A stretch of DNA of 9,568 nucleotides, taken from assembly GCA_023426425.1 (NCBI GenBank), contig JAFAAT010000060.1, positions 1-9,568 on the forward strand, given 5' to 3'. A program made the translations under genes and the position numbers. The stretch comes from Bacteroidota bacterium. GTDB lineage: Bacteria; Bacteroidota; Bacteroidia; Chitinophagales; Chitinophagaceae. A model generated the notes under the pieces. The model was given only the letters and a program-made list of their open reading frames with translations, was not told the DNA's origin and made no database searches. Each line of letters starts with the position of its first letter. Positions within the stretch are counted from its first letter, which is position 1. This document shows, piece after piece, positions 1-7,594 of the stretch.

Positions 1-1
1 C

Positions 2-1258
2 ACTATGCTCGTCGAACTGGGCAAGGGAAACTTTTCTGCCCGCACTGAAGTTACAGATGATGACGACCCTTTTAATATCGTACTCTCGGGCTTGAATATG
101 CTCGGTGAGGAGCTCTCTGGTTACAGGCAGAAGCTGAACGAAAACTCGGCACTGCTTGAGGAGACCTTTCAGAATATTAGCGAAATCGTCTGCTCTATCG
201 AGGTGCCCTGCGCCGGTTCCGGTCATGCAAGGTTTGAATTTATCAGTCCAAGGGTGAAATGTCTTCTCGGCTATGAGGAAGCAATGATCTACAACGATGC
301 TTCTCTATGGTTTTCTGCAATTCATCCGGGGGATATGGGAGTGATAGAGCAGGGGCTGGAACAATTGCTGAGAGGCGAGCAGGTTTCCTGTGAATATCGC
401 ATCCGGCACAAGGACAAGGATTACTATTTCTGGGTCGAAAGCATTATGTCTCCGGTGCCCTCACCATCCGGACAAGGCTGCAGGGCTTTTTGTACCGTGC
501 GGGATATCACTTCCAGGGTGGAGGCGCAAAAAGAACGCGATCGCCTGATCCTTGAGCTTAATGCTAAATACAACGAGCAGATGCAGTTTACCTATATCGT
601 TTCCCATAATCTTCGGTCACCTGTCGCGGGCATTTTGGGCGCCTGTGAACTATTCAATTATCCGTTGTCAGATGAAGAGCAGAAACAGGCGCTGATCCAT
701 ATTCGCGAAGCTGCTGGCAGACTCGACAACCTCCTTCGCGACTTGAATACTATACTATCTACAAAGTCGCAGCTTCATGAACGCTTTGAGGAATTCTCTT
801 TAGAGGATGTCGTCGACAGCGTCAGGGCAATGCTCACTGAACAAATAAAACAAAGTGCTGCTTTCGTAGAAGTAAACATAGCTCAGGGAGCAGACCGGAT
901 GAAGAGTATCAAAGGTTACATTCAAAGCTGCATCTACAACCTTGCTTCAAATGCCATCAAGTACCGCCGAAAAGATGTGCGTCCTGAGATAAAAATCCAC
1001 ATCTGGTACGAAAGTGGCTTTAAGTACATCCGGGTATCAGACAACGGCATGGGTATTGATCTTGAAAAACATGGTGATCAGCTTTTTGGCCTCTACAGGA
1101 GATTCAATACCGAACTGGATGGGAAGGGGTTGGGATTGCATATGACAAAGGTGCAAATTGAAGCCATCGGCGGAATCATCTCTGTAGTCAGCAATCCCGG
1201 GGAAGGCAGTACTTTTACAGTTGTAGTGAAGGACGAGCTGCAGGGTGTGCAGGTATAA
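2..1258 (+). CDS. PAS-domain sensor histidine kinase (5' end cut by window)
   Basis: This is the C-terminal part of a sensor histidine kinase, which autophosphorylates on His and passes the phosphate to a response regulator that is not in the window. Residue numbers count from the first ATG at position 5, but the frame is open to the window edge. The opening residues (about 4-40, ELGKGNFSAR to LNMLGEEL) look like the end of a HAMP-like linker, so the true start is probably upstream. A PAS domain (PAS_3-like, about 55-175) includes the HPGD segment and ends in the usual DIT. The HisKA helix holds phospho-acceptor His201 in VSHNLRSPV. The ATPase domain (about 300-412) shows the N box (Asn316 in SNAIKY), G1 box (DNGMG, 346-350), F box (LFGLYRRF) and G2 box (GKGLGL, 373-378). 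All catalytic motifs are intact, so an active kinase is expected. No membrane segment or receiver domain is visible in the part present. The signal is unknown. The gene ends 12 bases before the next gene on the same strand. Confidence 0.93.
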   Translation, partial: TMLVELGKGNFSARTEVTDDDDPFNIVLSGLNMLGEELSGYRQKLNENSALLEETFQNISEIVCSIEVPCAGSGHARFEFISPRVKCLLGYEEAMIYNDASLWFSAIHPGDMGVIEQGLEQLLRGEQVSCEYRIRHKDKDYYFWVESIMSPVPSPSGQGCRAFCTVRDITSRVEAQKERDRLILELNAKYNEQMQFTYIVSHNLRSPVAGILGACELFNYPLSDEEQKQALIHIREAAGRLDNLLRDLNTILSTKSQLHERFEEFSLEDVVDSVRAMLTEQIKQSAAFVEVNIAQGADRMKSIKGYIQSCIYNLASNAIKYRRKDVRPEIKIHIWYESGFKYIRVSDNGMGIDLEKHGDQLFGLYRRFNTELDGKGLGLHMTKVQIEAIGGIISVVSNPGEGSTFTVVVKDELQGVQV

Positions 1259-1270
1259 AAACTACTGATT

Positions 1271-1774
1271 ATGAGGATGACTCTTTTAGGCTTAGCGTTA
1301 TTTTTCGCCGCCTGCGGTGATGGTACTAAGAATGAGAATGTAACCAGCGAAGTTCTTGAAGCCGCGGGTGAACTTACAGCCAGTACGCCGGATACTTTAT
1401 GTTACTACCGGACGGAAGGTACTACAAACCAGGACACAGCCCTTGTGCAGTTGATCCTCAATGGTGATGAAGTAATAGGTCGTATGATGAACCTGCCTCA
1501 CGAAACCGATTCAAGAGTGGGTAGGCTCAAGGGTACGATCAAAGGGGACTATATCAATGCACAATGGGTTTACATCGCAGAAGGAATGATAGATTCTGTA
1601 GACGTTTCTTTCCAGATGCGGAAGGATGGCCTCCTGCAAAAGCCAAACTCCTTTGATCCTGAAACGGGAAGAGAGTTCCTTTCCGACACTGCTTCTTACA
1701 ACCTGGAATTCACCCCCACTGCCTGCGATATTTCTCCGCTTTTTACCTACGACCTGACGAAGATGGGATTGTAA
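1271..1774 (+). CDS. Small predicted lipoprotein of unknown function
   Basis: This encodes a 167-residue predicted lipoprotein. The first 15 residues are a very short signal peptide (MRMTLLGLALFFAAC) with a lipobox-like FFAAC, so Cys15 would be lipidated and the mature protein starts CGDGTKNE. An Asp close behind the lipidated Cys does not predict location reliably in Bacteroidota. The mature part contains a single globular region with the segments TLCYYRTEG, LKGTIKGDYINAQWVY and EGMIDSVDVSF. This alternating polar/hydrophobic pattern suggests a small beta-rich domain. I recognise the general look of small Bacteroidota lipoproteins but cannot name a family or function. ATG codons lie at 1271 and 1277. 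The first is chosen because it supplies the only basic residue (Arg2) on the N-terminal side of Leu5. There is no Shine-Dalgarno sequence, as is common in this phylum. The 12-base gap after the kinase suggests co-transcription. No U-tract terminator follows on this strand. Confidence 0.82.
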   Translation: MRMTLLGLALFFAACGDGTKNENVTSEVLEAAGELTASTPDTLCYYRTEGTTNQDTALVQLILNGDEVIGRMMNLPHETDSRVGRLKGTIKGDYINAQWVYIAEGMIDSVDVSFQMRKDGLLQKPNSFDPETGREFLSDTASYNLEFTPTACDISPLFTYDLTKMGL

Positions 1775-1791
1775 CGGCATACATTGTACCT

Positions 1792-1813
1792 GAGACGGGC
1801 AATCGCCCGTCTC
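1792..1813. repeat. Perfect 9-bp hairpin GAGACGGGC/GCCCGTCTC
   Basis: The arms at 1792-1800 and 1805-1813 are exact reverse complements around the loop AATC. The hairpin lies 18 bases after the lipoprotein stop. No T-tract follows on either strand, so it is not a classical intrinsic terminator, though it could still stop transcription or protect the 3' end of the message. I recall GAGACG...CGTCTC-type hairpins as interspersed palindromes in Bacteroidota genomes, and that reading fits equally well. Confidence 0.6.
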
Positions 1814-1827
1814 TACGACGTGTCATT

Positions 1828-1930
1828 TCTCTGCGTTCTCTGTGGGCTCACCGTGTGCTCTGTGTAACTTACCCTCGCGCCATCCTCTCTGTGTAACTCT
1901 GCGCCTCCTCTCCGTCCAGTGTGTAATCTT
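1828..1930. repeat. Imperfect CTCTGTG/CTCTGCG repeat stretch
   Basis: This low-complexity non-coding stretch is built from variants of one short phrase. CTCTGTGTAACT occurs at 1858-1869 and again at 1887-1898. Related CTCTGCGTT and CTCTGTGGG copies lie at about 1829-1846, and a GTGTAATCT variant lies near 1920-1930. It separates the ends of the convergent lipoprotein and T9SS-cargo genes. No reading frame or promoter is evident. It looks like decayed interspersed repeat sequence rather than a regulatory array. Confidence 0.5.
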
Positions 1931-1963
1931 TAACACCCGTACTGATCACCTCATTCCTTGCAC

Positions 1964-1991
1964 AAAAAAAGCCCCGGAACTTTCCGGGGCT
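1964..1991 (-). terminator. Intrinsic terminator of the T9SS cargo gene
   Basis: Read on the minus strand, an AGCCCCGGA/TCCGGGGCT hairpin (9 bp, four-base loop) is followed at once by seven T residues. The stem begins 22 bases after the stop codon of the large minus-strand gene. Stem strength, loop size, U-tract and distance are all textbook. On the plus strand the A-run precedes the stem and no T-run follows, so it does not serve the lipoprotein gene. Confidence 0.92.
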
Positions 1992-2013
1992 CTGAAAGGG
2001 ACTGTTTAGGTGC

Positions 2014-5000
2014 CTATTGCTTATTCACTTTGATCGTTTCAGAACGTGCATCATCAGCATACCTGATGAAATACACACCTTGTGCAAGACCAGACATGCT
2101 GATCTGCGTTTTGTCTTCTTCGATCGCAATTGTCCGGATCACCTTACCGGTTACATCCGTCAGGCTTACAGTTGCATTGTCAGCTCTGCCGGTTACAGCA
2201 ATGTGCAGGATCTGGTCAACAGGATTCGGATATGCATTCACAGTAAACGCGCCTGTCACTGTTGCTTCCACCACTTCTGAATAGAAATAGCTGCCGTCTC
2301 TGTTGACTAGCTTAAGCCGGTAGTAGTTTGTGCCCGCCACTGGTGACTCATCCCAGTAGGTGTACACACCTGGCCTGCCAGTTGCAGACAGAACTTCCAG
2401 TTGCCTGAAACTATTACCATCCGTGCTGCGCTCCAATTCAAACTTATCACCAGCCTGCTCCGATGCAGTTTGCCAGATAACCTGGTTTCTCGCACCTGCA
2501 TTCTCTGCCTTGATAGATAGCAGTTGAATTGTCAGCGGGCTGTTGCCTGCATTGATAAAGAAATTAGAGAAGCTCGAGGTCTGTGCCTGAACCCAGCTCA
2601 CCCCATTCACGCTTCCGGAAGCTGTTTGTGGCAATAGCGAGTTAGTTCCGGACGCGGGCAGGTAATCTTCTGTACAGGTAGCGCCGGTTTGCTTCGTCAC
2701 GTTGAGGTTTGACAGTGTTGCGGTAGCATCTGCTCCCTGCAACGCCGTCAACTCAGCATCTGTAAAGAAGAACTGTACATCAACCGGAGTTGAAACCGTT
2801 GAGTTGATGATATGATAGTTGCGATTCAGATAGAAAAGACCTGCGGGTGCTTGCCTTGGCGCACCTGTTTCCACAGTCACGCTTCCTTCATAGTCAGCTC
2901 CGGCGCCACCAGCAGGATTCCTCACCAGGGCCACAAGGTGTCCTGTGGTAGTAAGCAGTGGAACCCATCCGGTGTAGCTTGTATTTCCTGCAACTGGTGT
3001 AGCTATGTCGTCACAGCTCAGCGGACCTGCAGGCAACATAGAGCTGGTGAGTTCGTCGACCGCAATACAGAAAGTACCAACATCTGAAGTCGACCATCCA
3101 TCCACCTGTACATAGTAGGTCTGGCCGCTGGTCAGTCCTGTAGCATATAGTGTCGAGTTGTAGTTGATTGTATTACCACCGTCTTCGTCACACGAGATAA
3201 TTGTGAAGGTATTGTAGTCATTCACATTGGTCGCTGAGAACAGTGCAATTTTGGTATCCTGGTTTGTTCCTGCCGGTGCAATATCTGTAGTTACTCGCAC
3301 TGCCCCGCTTGCAGGAGCACTGAAGCTAAACCATACTGTGTGATGGCCCGTAGAGTAGTCATTACAGTTAGGATAAGGTTCTCCTGGCGACTGACTTGCA
3401 TTCACGTTCGAGTAGATGTTTCCGGTACACCCTGCGCCGACAACCAGGGGAATGGCACCACCAGCACCATCCTGCATTATAAAGCTTATGGTAGTCCAGC
3501 TGGAGTATCCGGCTGCACCACAGTCTGTACGCACGTGCAGGTAATATGTGTTAGGAGTGGTAAGTCCCGTAACAGTAGCCGTAGTGCCACTTACCGGCGT
3601 GCCTGCTCCTGTTGGACTTGTACTGTTCTGATCCACCACATATTCATATCCTGCGGCTCCGGTAACAGCATTCCACGAAACTGTCGCTGTTGTGCCCGAA
3701 GCGCCAACACCTGCAAGTCCTGTAGGTGCCATACAGGCAGGTGGAGGTATGATCGTCACTGTGTAATCATGTACTTCACCATAGTCATAGCTTGTGCATG
3801 GATCAATTGATCCTGGTGTCTGATTATACGCCAGCCGCACGCGCATCCTGTGTGTGCCCAGTGTGGCCGTTGAAGGGATGGTGATGCTATACGGCGTTAA
3901 AACGTCCAGAATATTACTTGCAGTTCCCACTTCGTCAGTAGCATCGAAGACGCCGTCATCGCCAAAGTCAACCCAGATTCTTGCAAACTCGAGTGAACCA
4001 TAATTGGACGACATGTCACCGTTGTAGGTCAGACCCTGAGCCAGTTGCACAGCTGGCTGTGCGGTACGATCATCATAGCCTCCCGTAGAACATCCAGTGG
4101 CCAGATCGTTAAAGCTCGTTCCGTTTTCACCTGTCAGTGTAAAATCATTGATATCATCACCATCGTTACATGCAGTCACCCACTGCGGCGTGCAATAACA
4201 CTGTGAAGCAAGATTCTGCGACACCGCTACCACGTTGGAAATATCAGTGAGTCCGCCATTGGTGCAGGTGATGAGCAAACGGTAGTCTGTTGCCGCAGTC
4301 TGATTATTCACCACGTACGTCACGTTGGTGGCACCAGTGATATTCGACCAGGTGTTTGCACCCGTTGGCGATTCCTGCCACTGCAGTACGATTCCTGTGC
4401 CGACTGTTTGACCGGTAACGCTTAGCGTAAATGGCACGCCAGCACAAATCGACGAGGGGCCTGATGCCGTACCGGCAACAGGGGGGCCACTGCAGGCTGC
4501 CGCCGCAACAATATTCACCACATAATCTTCCGTCTCGTAGTCATAAAATGGCTCACAGGCTTCACTTGCCAGGTAGTCTGTCCAGTAATATCTAACCCGC
4601 AGACCAGTGAGTCCGGGCACAGCAGTTGCAGGTACGGTAAAGCTGCCTGTGGCAGAATTTCCACTCGTAACAAGGTCTACAAACTCTGATGCATCAAATG
4701 TGCCACTTTGATCAAAGTCTATCCACGCATCTGAATACATACTTCCGTATAGGTGGTCAGTATTCAGGGTATAGGTTACCGTTTGCACCAGGTCAGCAGT
4801 TGTGTTGGTCGTAGTTGGCCAGAACAATGTATAGCCTAGTGGTGAAACCGTATTGGTAGGATTATTCAATGTTGTAGAAACAATCTCAACACCTGTCAAT
4901 TCGTCTGTAGCAAAGTCATTCAATGTCACACCGGTATTCGGTCCGCAATAGCATAAGTAGAATGGGCTCACTGCAACCGTAATTACGCCGCTAATATCGG

Positions 5001-6660
5001 ATAAGCCTCCGTTGGTGCAGGTAACTACTGCCCTGAAGTCCATGTCAGCGGTAATACCGGGTATCGTCGCCAAGGCTGAGGTGCCACCGGCAACTGAAGT
5101 CCATGTGTTCGCACCAGCAGGAGATTGCTCCCACTGAATGGTCAAACCGGTAGCCTGCGTGTAGCCATTAAGTTGAAGATCGAACGGTGAGTTTGCACAA
5201 ACAGAGGCTGGACCTGAAGCCGTTCCTGCAACCGGATTGGAAGAACAGGCTACCGAAGGCAGAATGTCCACCAGGTAGTCTTCTGTCTCCCCGTAACCAA
5301 AATATCCACAAGGAGATGTGCTGCTACTGCCATTTTCCTCCATGATTACACGCATCCGCGTCTGTCCGGCAGTTGCTGTAGCAGGAACAGAAATAGTTCC
5401 TGATACTAAATACCCTGGTGCAGGCTGGTAGTTGAAGCCATCTTCAAAATAGGCTTCTTCTCCCGGATCACTGAAATCGCCGTTCTGGTTGTAGTCAATA
5501 AATATTTTCACCGCACCAGGATATGCGGATCCGCAGGACCCTGCACTCACAGAGAAAGGCATGCTGGTACCCTGCATCAGCTGAATGGCAGTTACTGTCG
5601 TGGTGTAGTCAGCATACGATGGTGCCACTCCCGGGCAGGAAGATGAATTGTTGACATTTCCCATCGTCACATTCAGAATCTCGCCGTCTCCGTCGTTTGT
5701 GGCCCCTGAAGGACAGTAACAGTTAATGAACGGACTGATGTTAACTGTTACGGTATTGGAATAATCAGTAAGCCCGCCGTTCGTACAGGTGATTAGAAGA
5801 CGAAAGTCGGTGGGCGATGTAATTCCGGGAAGGGTAGAAATGGGATTCGTAGCGCCGGGGACGTTCGACCAGGTGTTGGCACCTGCTGGAGATTGTTCCC
5901 ATTGAAATGTCAGATCAGAACCGATAGTGTATCCGCTAAGAGAGAGTGTAAAAGGTGTGTTACTGCACACGGAGGCAGGAGCCGAAGCTGTTCCCGCTGT
6001 TGGCGCGCCTGAACAGGGCGTTCCGGGAGTGTAGGTAATCCTGATCGTAGGGCGGTAGTCGCCATACCCATTATCCAGAGTGGTTCCTGAAGTGGTAGGG
6101 CTGCTGTTAGCAACTCCTATGGCCATTCCCGTGGCGCTGTTAATGTAAAAGTAGTTTGCATCGGTAGCCGTACCACTCTTTACATGTTCTGTCGCAATCT
6201 TAAGATTGCCTCCATTATACACGAATGGTGTGCTAAGAGTAAACGACTCATACATGTTGGCTGTGGCAGTAAACGACTGCGTTGTGGAGGCATAGACCTG
6301 TGTGGCAGAGGCAATGACATTACCCCAGTTGGTTGCCGATAGTGAAGAGCTTGCGGTGTTTTCCAGCCAGATGTTGAAGGTGTTGTTGCCGGTAATGGTT
6401 CCGTTGTTTTCCTTCAGCCATTCAACCTGGGTAATAACTGAACCGGACGGGATGCCAAGTTCTGAGGCTGTGTAGAGATAGGCATAGTTCGAGTAATTGA
6501 ACGATGAGCCGGAAGAGCTGCGATAGTAAGGTCCGTAAAAATAGTCTGAACTACCACTGGTGGCTCCTATCACAACCTGCTGGGCTGATGCCGGGACAGT
6601 CAATAGAAGAGCGACTAAATAGAACAGACTTTTGAAGCAGGGTAAAGTTCTTCTAATCAT
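2014..6660 (-). CDS. Large T9SS-secreted Ig/GEVED repeat protein
   Basis: This encodes a 1,548-residue exported protein, probably released or anchored on the cell surface by the type IX secretion system. A Sec signal peptide (1-26) ends ASA before Gln27. Residues 28-212 form a beta-rich N-terminal domain. Three Ig-like plus GEVED modules follow (about 216-467, 472-718, 723-970), each GEVED unit ending in a variant of the signature (YGETEDY, YETEDY, YGEVHDY) and carrying an Asp-rich DxNxxGxF-type loop. A fibronectin III domain (about 974-1062) and a PPC-like beta-sandwich (about 1065-1203) come next, then an unnamed region (about 1205-1370). The segment at about 1383-1465 has the common ERSTDG...NYYRLK motif. 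The C terminus (about 1474-1548) is a type A sorting domain: YPNP, DVTGKVI, GVYFIRY, basic end. There are no catalytic motifs, so an adhesive or structural role is most likely, but the ligand is unknown. The ATG at 6658-6660 is the only start giving an intact signal peptide. Its own terminator at 1964-1991 suggests a single-gene transcript. Confidence 0.93.
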   Translation of the reverse strand: MIRRTLPCFKSLFYLVALLLTVPASAQQVVIGATSGSSDYFYGPYYRSSSGSSFNYSNYAYLYTASELGIPSGSVITQVEWLKENNGTITGNNTFNIWLENTASSSLSATNWGNVIASATQVYASTTQSFTATANMYESFTLSTPFVYNGGNLKIATEHVKSGTATDANYFYINSATGMAIGVANSSPTTSGTTLDNGYGDYRPTIRITYTPGTPCSGAPTAGTASAPASVCSNTPFTLSLSGYTIGSDLTFQWEQSPAGANTWSNVPGATNPISTLPGITSPTDFRLLITCTNGGLTDYSNTVTVNISPFINCYCPSGATNDGDGEILNVTMGNVNNSSSCPGVAPSYADYTTTVTAIQLMQGTSMPFSVSAGSCGSAYPGAVKIFIDYNQNGDFSDPGEEAYFEDGFNYQPAPGYLVSGTISVPATATAGQTRMRVIMEENGSSSTSPCGYFGYGETEDYLVDILPSVACSSNPVAGTASGPASVCANSPFDLQLNGYTQATGLTIQWEQSPAGANTWTSVAGGTSALATIPGITADMDFRAVVTCTNGGLSDISGVITVAVSPFYLCYCGPNTGVTLNDFATDELTGVEIVSTTLNNPTNTVSPLGYTLFWPTTTNTTADLVQTVTYTLNTDHLYGSMYSDAWIDFDQSGTFDASEFVDLVTSGNSATGSFTVPATAVPGLTGLRVRYYWTDYLASEACEPFYDYETEDYVVNIVAAAACSGPPVAGTASGPSSICAGVPFTLSVTGQTVGTGIVLQWQESPTGANTWSNITGATNVTYVVNNQTAATDYRLLITCTNGGLTDISNVVAVSQNLASQCYCTPQWVTACNDGDDINDFTLTGENGTSFNDLATGCSTGGYDDRTAQPAVQLAQGLTYNGDMSSNYGSLEFARIWVDFGDDGVFDATDEVGTASNILDVLTPYSITIPSTATLGTHRMRVRLAYNQTPGSIDPCTSYDYGEVHDYTVTIIPPPACMAPTGLAGVGASGTTATVSWNAVTGAAGYEYVVDQNSTSPTGAGTPVSGTTATVTGLTTPNTYYLHVRTDCGAAGYSSWTTISFIMQDGAGGAIPLVVGAGCTGNIYSNVNASQSPGEPYPNCNDYSTGHHTVWFSFSAPASGAVRVTTDIAPAGTNQDTKIALFSATNVNDYNTFTIISCDEDGGNTINYNSTLYATGLTSGQTYYVQVDGWSTSDVGTFCIAVDELTSSMLPAGPLSCDDIATPVAGNTSYTGWVPLLTTTGHLVALVRNPAGGAGADYEGSVTVETGAPRQAPAGLFYLNRNYHIINSTVSTPVDVQFFFTDAELTALQGADATATLSNLNVTKQTGATCTEDYLPASGTNSLLPQTASGSVNGVSWVQAQTSSFSNFFINAGNSPLTIQLLSIKAENAGARNQVIWQTASEQAGDKFELERSTDGNSFRQLEVLSATGRPGVYTYWDESPVAGTNYYRLKLVNRDGSYFYSEVVEATVTGAFTVNAYPNPVDQILHIAVTGRADNATVSLTDVTGKVIRTIAIEEDKTQISMSGLAQGVYFIRYADDARSETIKVNKQ
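3751..6015 (-). repeat. Three tandem Ig-GEVED modules inside the T9SS cargo gene
   Basis: Within the large gene, codons about 216-970 consist of three successive modules of 256, 251 and about 253 residues. Each opens with a CSxxPxAGTAS-like phrase, contains WxxSPxGANTW and TCTNGGLxD, passes a CYC motif, and closes with a GEVED domain. The Ig-like halves are much more alike than the GEVED halves. At the DNA level the three copies remain visibly similar (for example near 5868-5910, 5100-5145 and 4349-4390) but carry many substitutions. The pattern suggests old internal duplication, not a recent slippage array. Confidence 0.85.
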
Positions 6661-7196
6661 GGGAATAATTTTGGTTTGATGCCTACTCTGTAAGGTTTTC
6701 GGCTTCCCCTTTGTCAGAAAAAAAAGCTACAGGTGCAGCGATTCAGCTACATCTCTCAGGTCGGTTCACCTGATGTGTTACGGCTTGTTAGCTGCAGCAG
6801 ACGATGTAAAGTCAGGAAAAGAATAAAGGACTGGAAATGAAAACAGTGTAGGTCTGAGCCGGGTAATTTGCTTCATGGGTAACTTGGTTTGTGCGTGAAC
6901 AATAATTCACCAGATCATGCATCGCCTGATCTCCTCTGGGTATCTCACACCTTAAAAGACGTACCGTAGAATGAATTCGTTTGTTTTCATTAAAAAGAAT
7001 CTCGAAATGTTACACCCAGCCCGCAGATATCCAGGACCTTACGGTCCAAAAAAAAAATGCTTTCTTACCCCGGTGCAAGCTGTTGTGATGAAAGTTTATT
7101 CCCGCCTGTTGCCTCAAATTGGTGACTACTTTGAAACAAGGCAACTCTTGCCACCTTCAGTCAGCCGGCAAGTAAAAGAAGAGCCAAACACTACTC
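6661..7196. other. Gene-free upstream region of the T9SS cargo gene
   Basis: No convincing gene lies here on either strand. It contains the 5' flank of the minus-strand T9SS gene. I found no clear Bacteroidota-type promoter (TAnnTTTG with an upstream TTG) in the right orientation. A weak TAGCTTTT match lies on the minus strand near 6718-6728. Small inverted repeats are present: TCAGGT/ACCTGA (6756-6761 with 6768-6773), AGATCA/TGATCT (6912-6917 with 6927-6932) and GGACC/GGTCC (7034-7038 with 7043-7047) beside a run of ten A at 7048-7057. An open frame at 6971-7291 (+) has low-complexity, Pro/Arg-rich translation and is not called. Confidence 0.5.
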
Positions 7197-7505
7197 GCGC
7201 CGCACACGCGCGCAACGTCCCCCTCGTTCCTCCCGACTGGCCGCAGGCCGCCTGCCCGAACCCACCGGGGCGGGCCTGCCCGAACACATAGCGGGGCATC
7301 ACTATTGATCCTTCCATTGCTCGCGCAGGAAATTCGCCCGAAAAGGATCTGTCGCTCAGCCACAGTCACGCCTCTAAAACGATAATTTAGCCGTTTACTC
7401 ACGAAGTCCACTTGCGTCTATACTCTCCCGTTAGAAGTAGAAATTCTTAGTTAGGCAGCACAGTAATTCTGAAGCTACATCGAGCGACCGCCGCCATCCT
7501 TTTAC

Positions 7506-7521
7506 TCCCGACACTTCGGGA
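7506..7521. repeat. Short hairpin TCCCGA-CACT-TCGGGA
   Basis: A 6-bp perfect inverted repeat with a four-base loop lies nine bases before the 20-bp palindrome. CCCGA...TCGGG hairpins are, from memory, frequent intergenic elements in Bacteroidota. No T-tract follows, so no terminator role is assigned. Confidence 0.55.
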
Positions 7522-7529
7522 ACGGCGTC

Positions 7530-7549
7530 CCTGCCTGCCGGCAGGCAGG
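7530..7549. repeat. 20-bp perfect palindrome CCTGCCTGCC/GGCAGGCAGG
   Basis: The two ten-base halves are exact reverse complements with no spacer, so the site reads identically on both strands. Each half is itself a near-duplicate of CCTGC. Minus-strand translations of it give LPAGRQ, a string I recall as a recurring artefact in predicted proteins from Bacteroidota and candidate-phylum genomes. That supports a dispersed DNA repeat over a coding region. A dimeric DNA-binding protein site is possible but unsupported. Confidence 0.7.
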
Positions 7550-7571
7550 TTTGATGCCTGCCCGGCTGACC

Positions 7572-7593
7572 AGACGGGGCGGCCGTCTTTTTT
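7572..7593 (+). terminator. Terminator-like hairpin with six-T tail, no gene assigned
   Basis: AGACGG (7572-7577) pairs with CCGTCT (7583-7588) around a GGCGG loop, and the T-run 7588-7593 follows directly. This has the shape of a plus-strand intrinsic terminator, although the stem is short. No plus-strand gene ends upstream within the window's repeat island. It therefore either closes an unannotated non-coding transcript or is just part of the repeat. Confidence 0.4.
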
Positions 7594-7594
7594 G

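Noticed and set aside
1511..1780. Minus-strand open frame of 89 codons over the lipoprotein gene
   Set aside because: It is fully antisense to a gene with a good lipobox, and has no domain or signal of its own.
3340..3810. Plus-strand open frame of 156 codons inside the large gene
   Set aside because: It lies antisense to the Fn3 and third GEVED regions of the T9SS protein. The Cys/Arg/Ser-rich translation is the usual product of reading such a gene backwards.
6666..6673. TAATTTTG matching the TAnnTTTG Bacteroidota -7 element on the plus strand
   Set aside because: No TTG lies at the expected upstream distance, and no plus-strand gene follows.
6971..7291. Plus-strand open frame of 106 codons
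   Set aside because: Its translation is uneven (Lys-rich, then Pro/Arg/Ala-rich where it enters the GC-rich island), crosses a ten-A run and a hairpin, has no recognisable domain, and conflicts with minus-strand frames over the same bases. It is more likely repeat sequence than a gene.
7160..7570. Distant inverted pair GTCAGCCGG (7160-7168) and CCGGCTGAC (7562-7570) as ends of a mini-element
   Set aside because: A 9-bp inverted match across about 1 kb is expected by chance, and there is no flanking target duplication.
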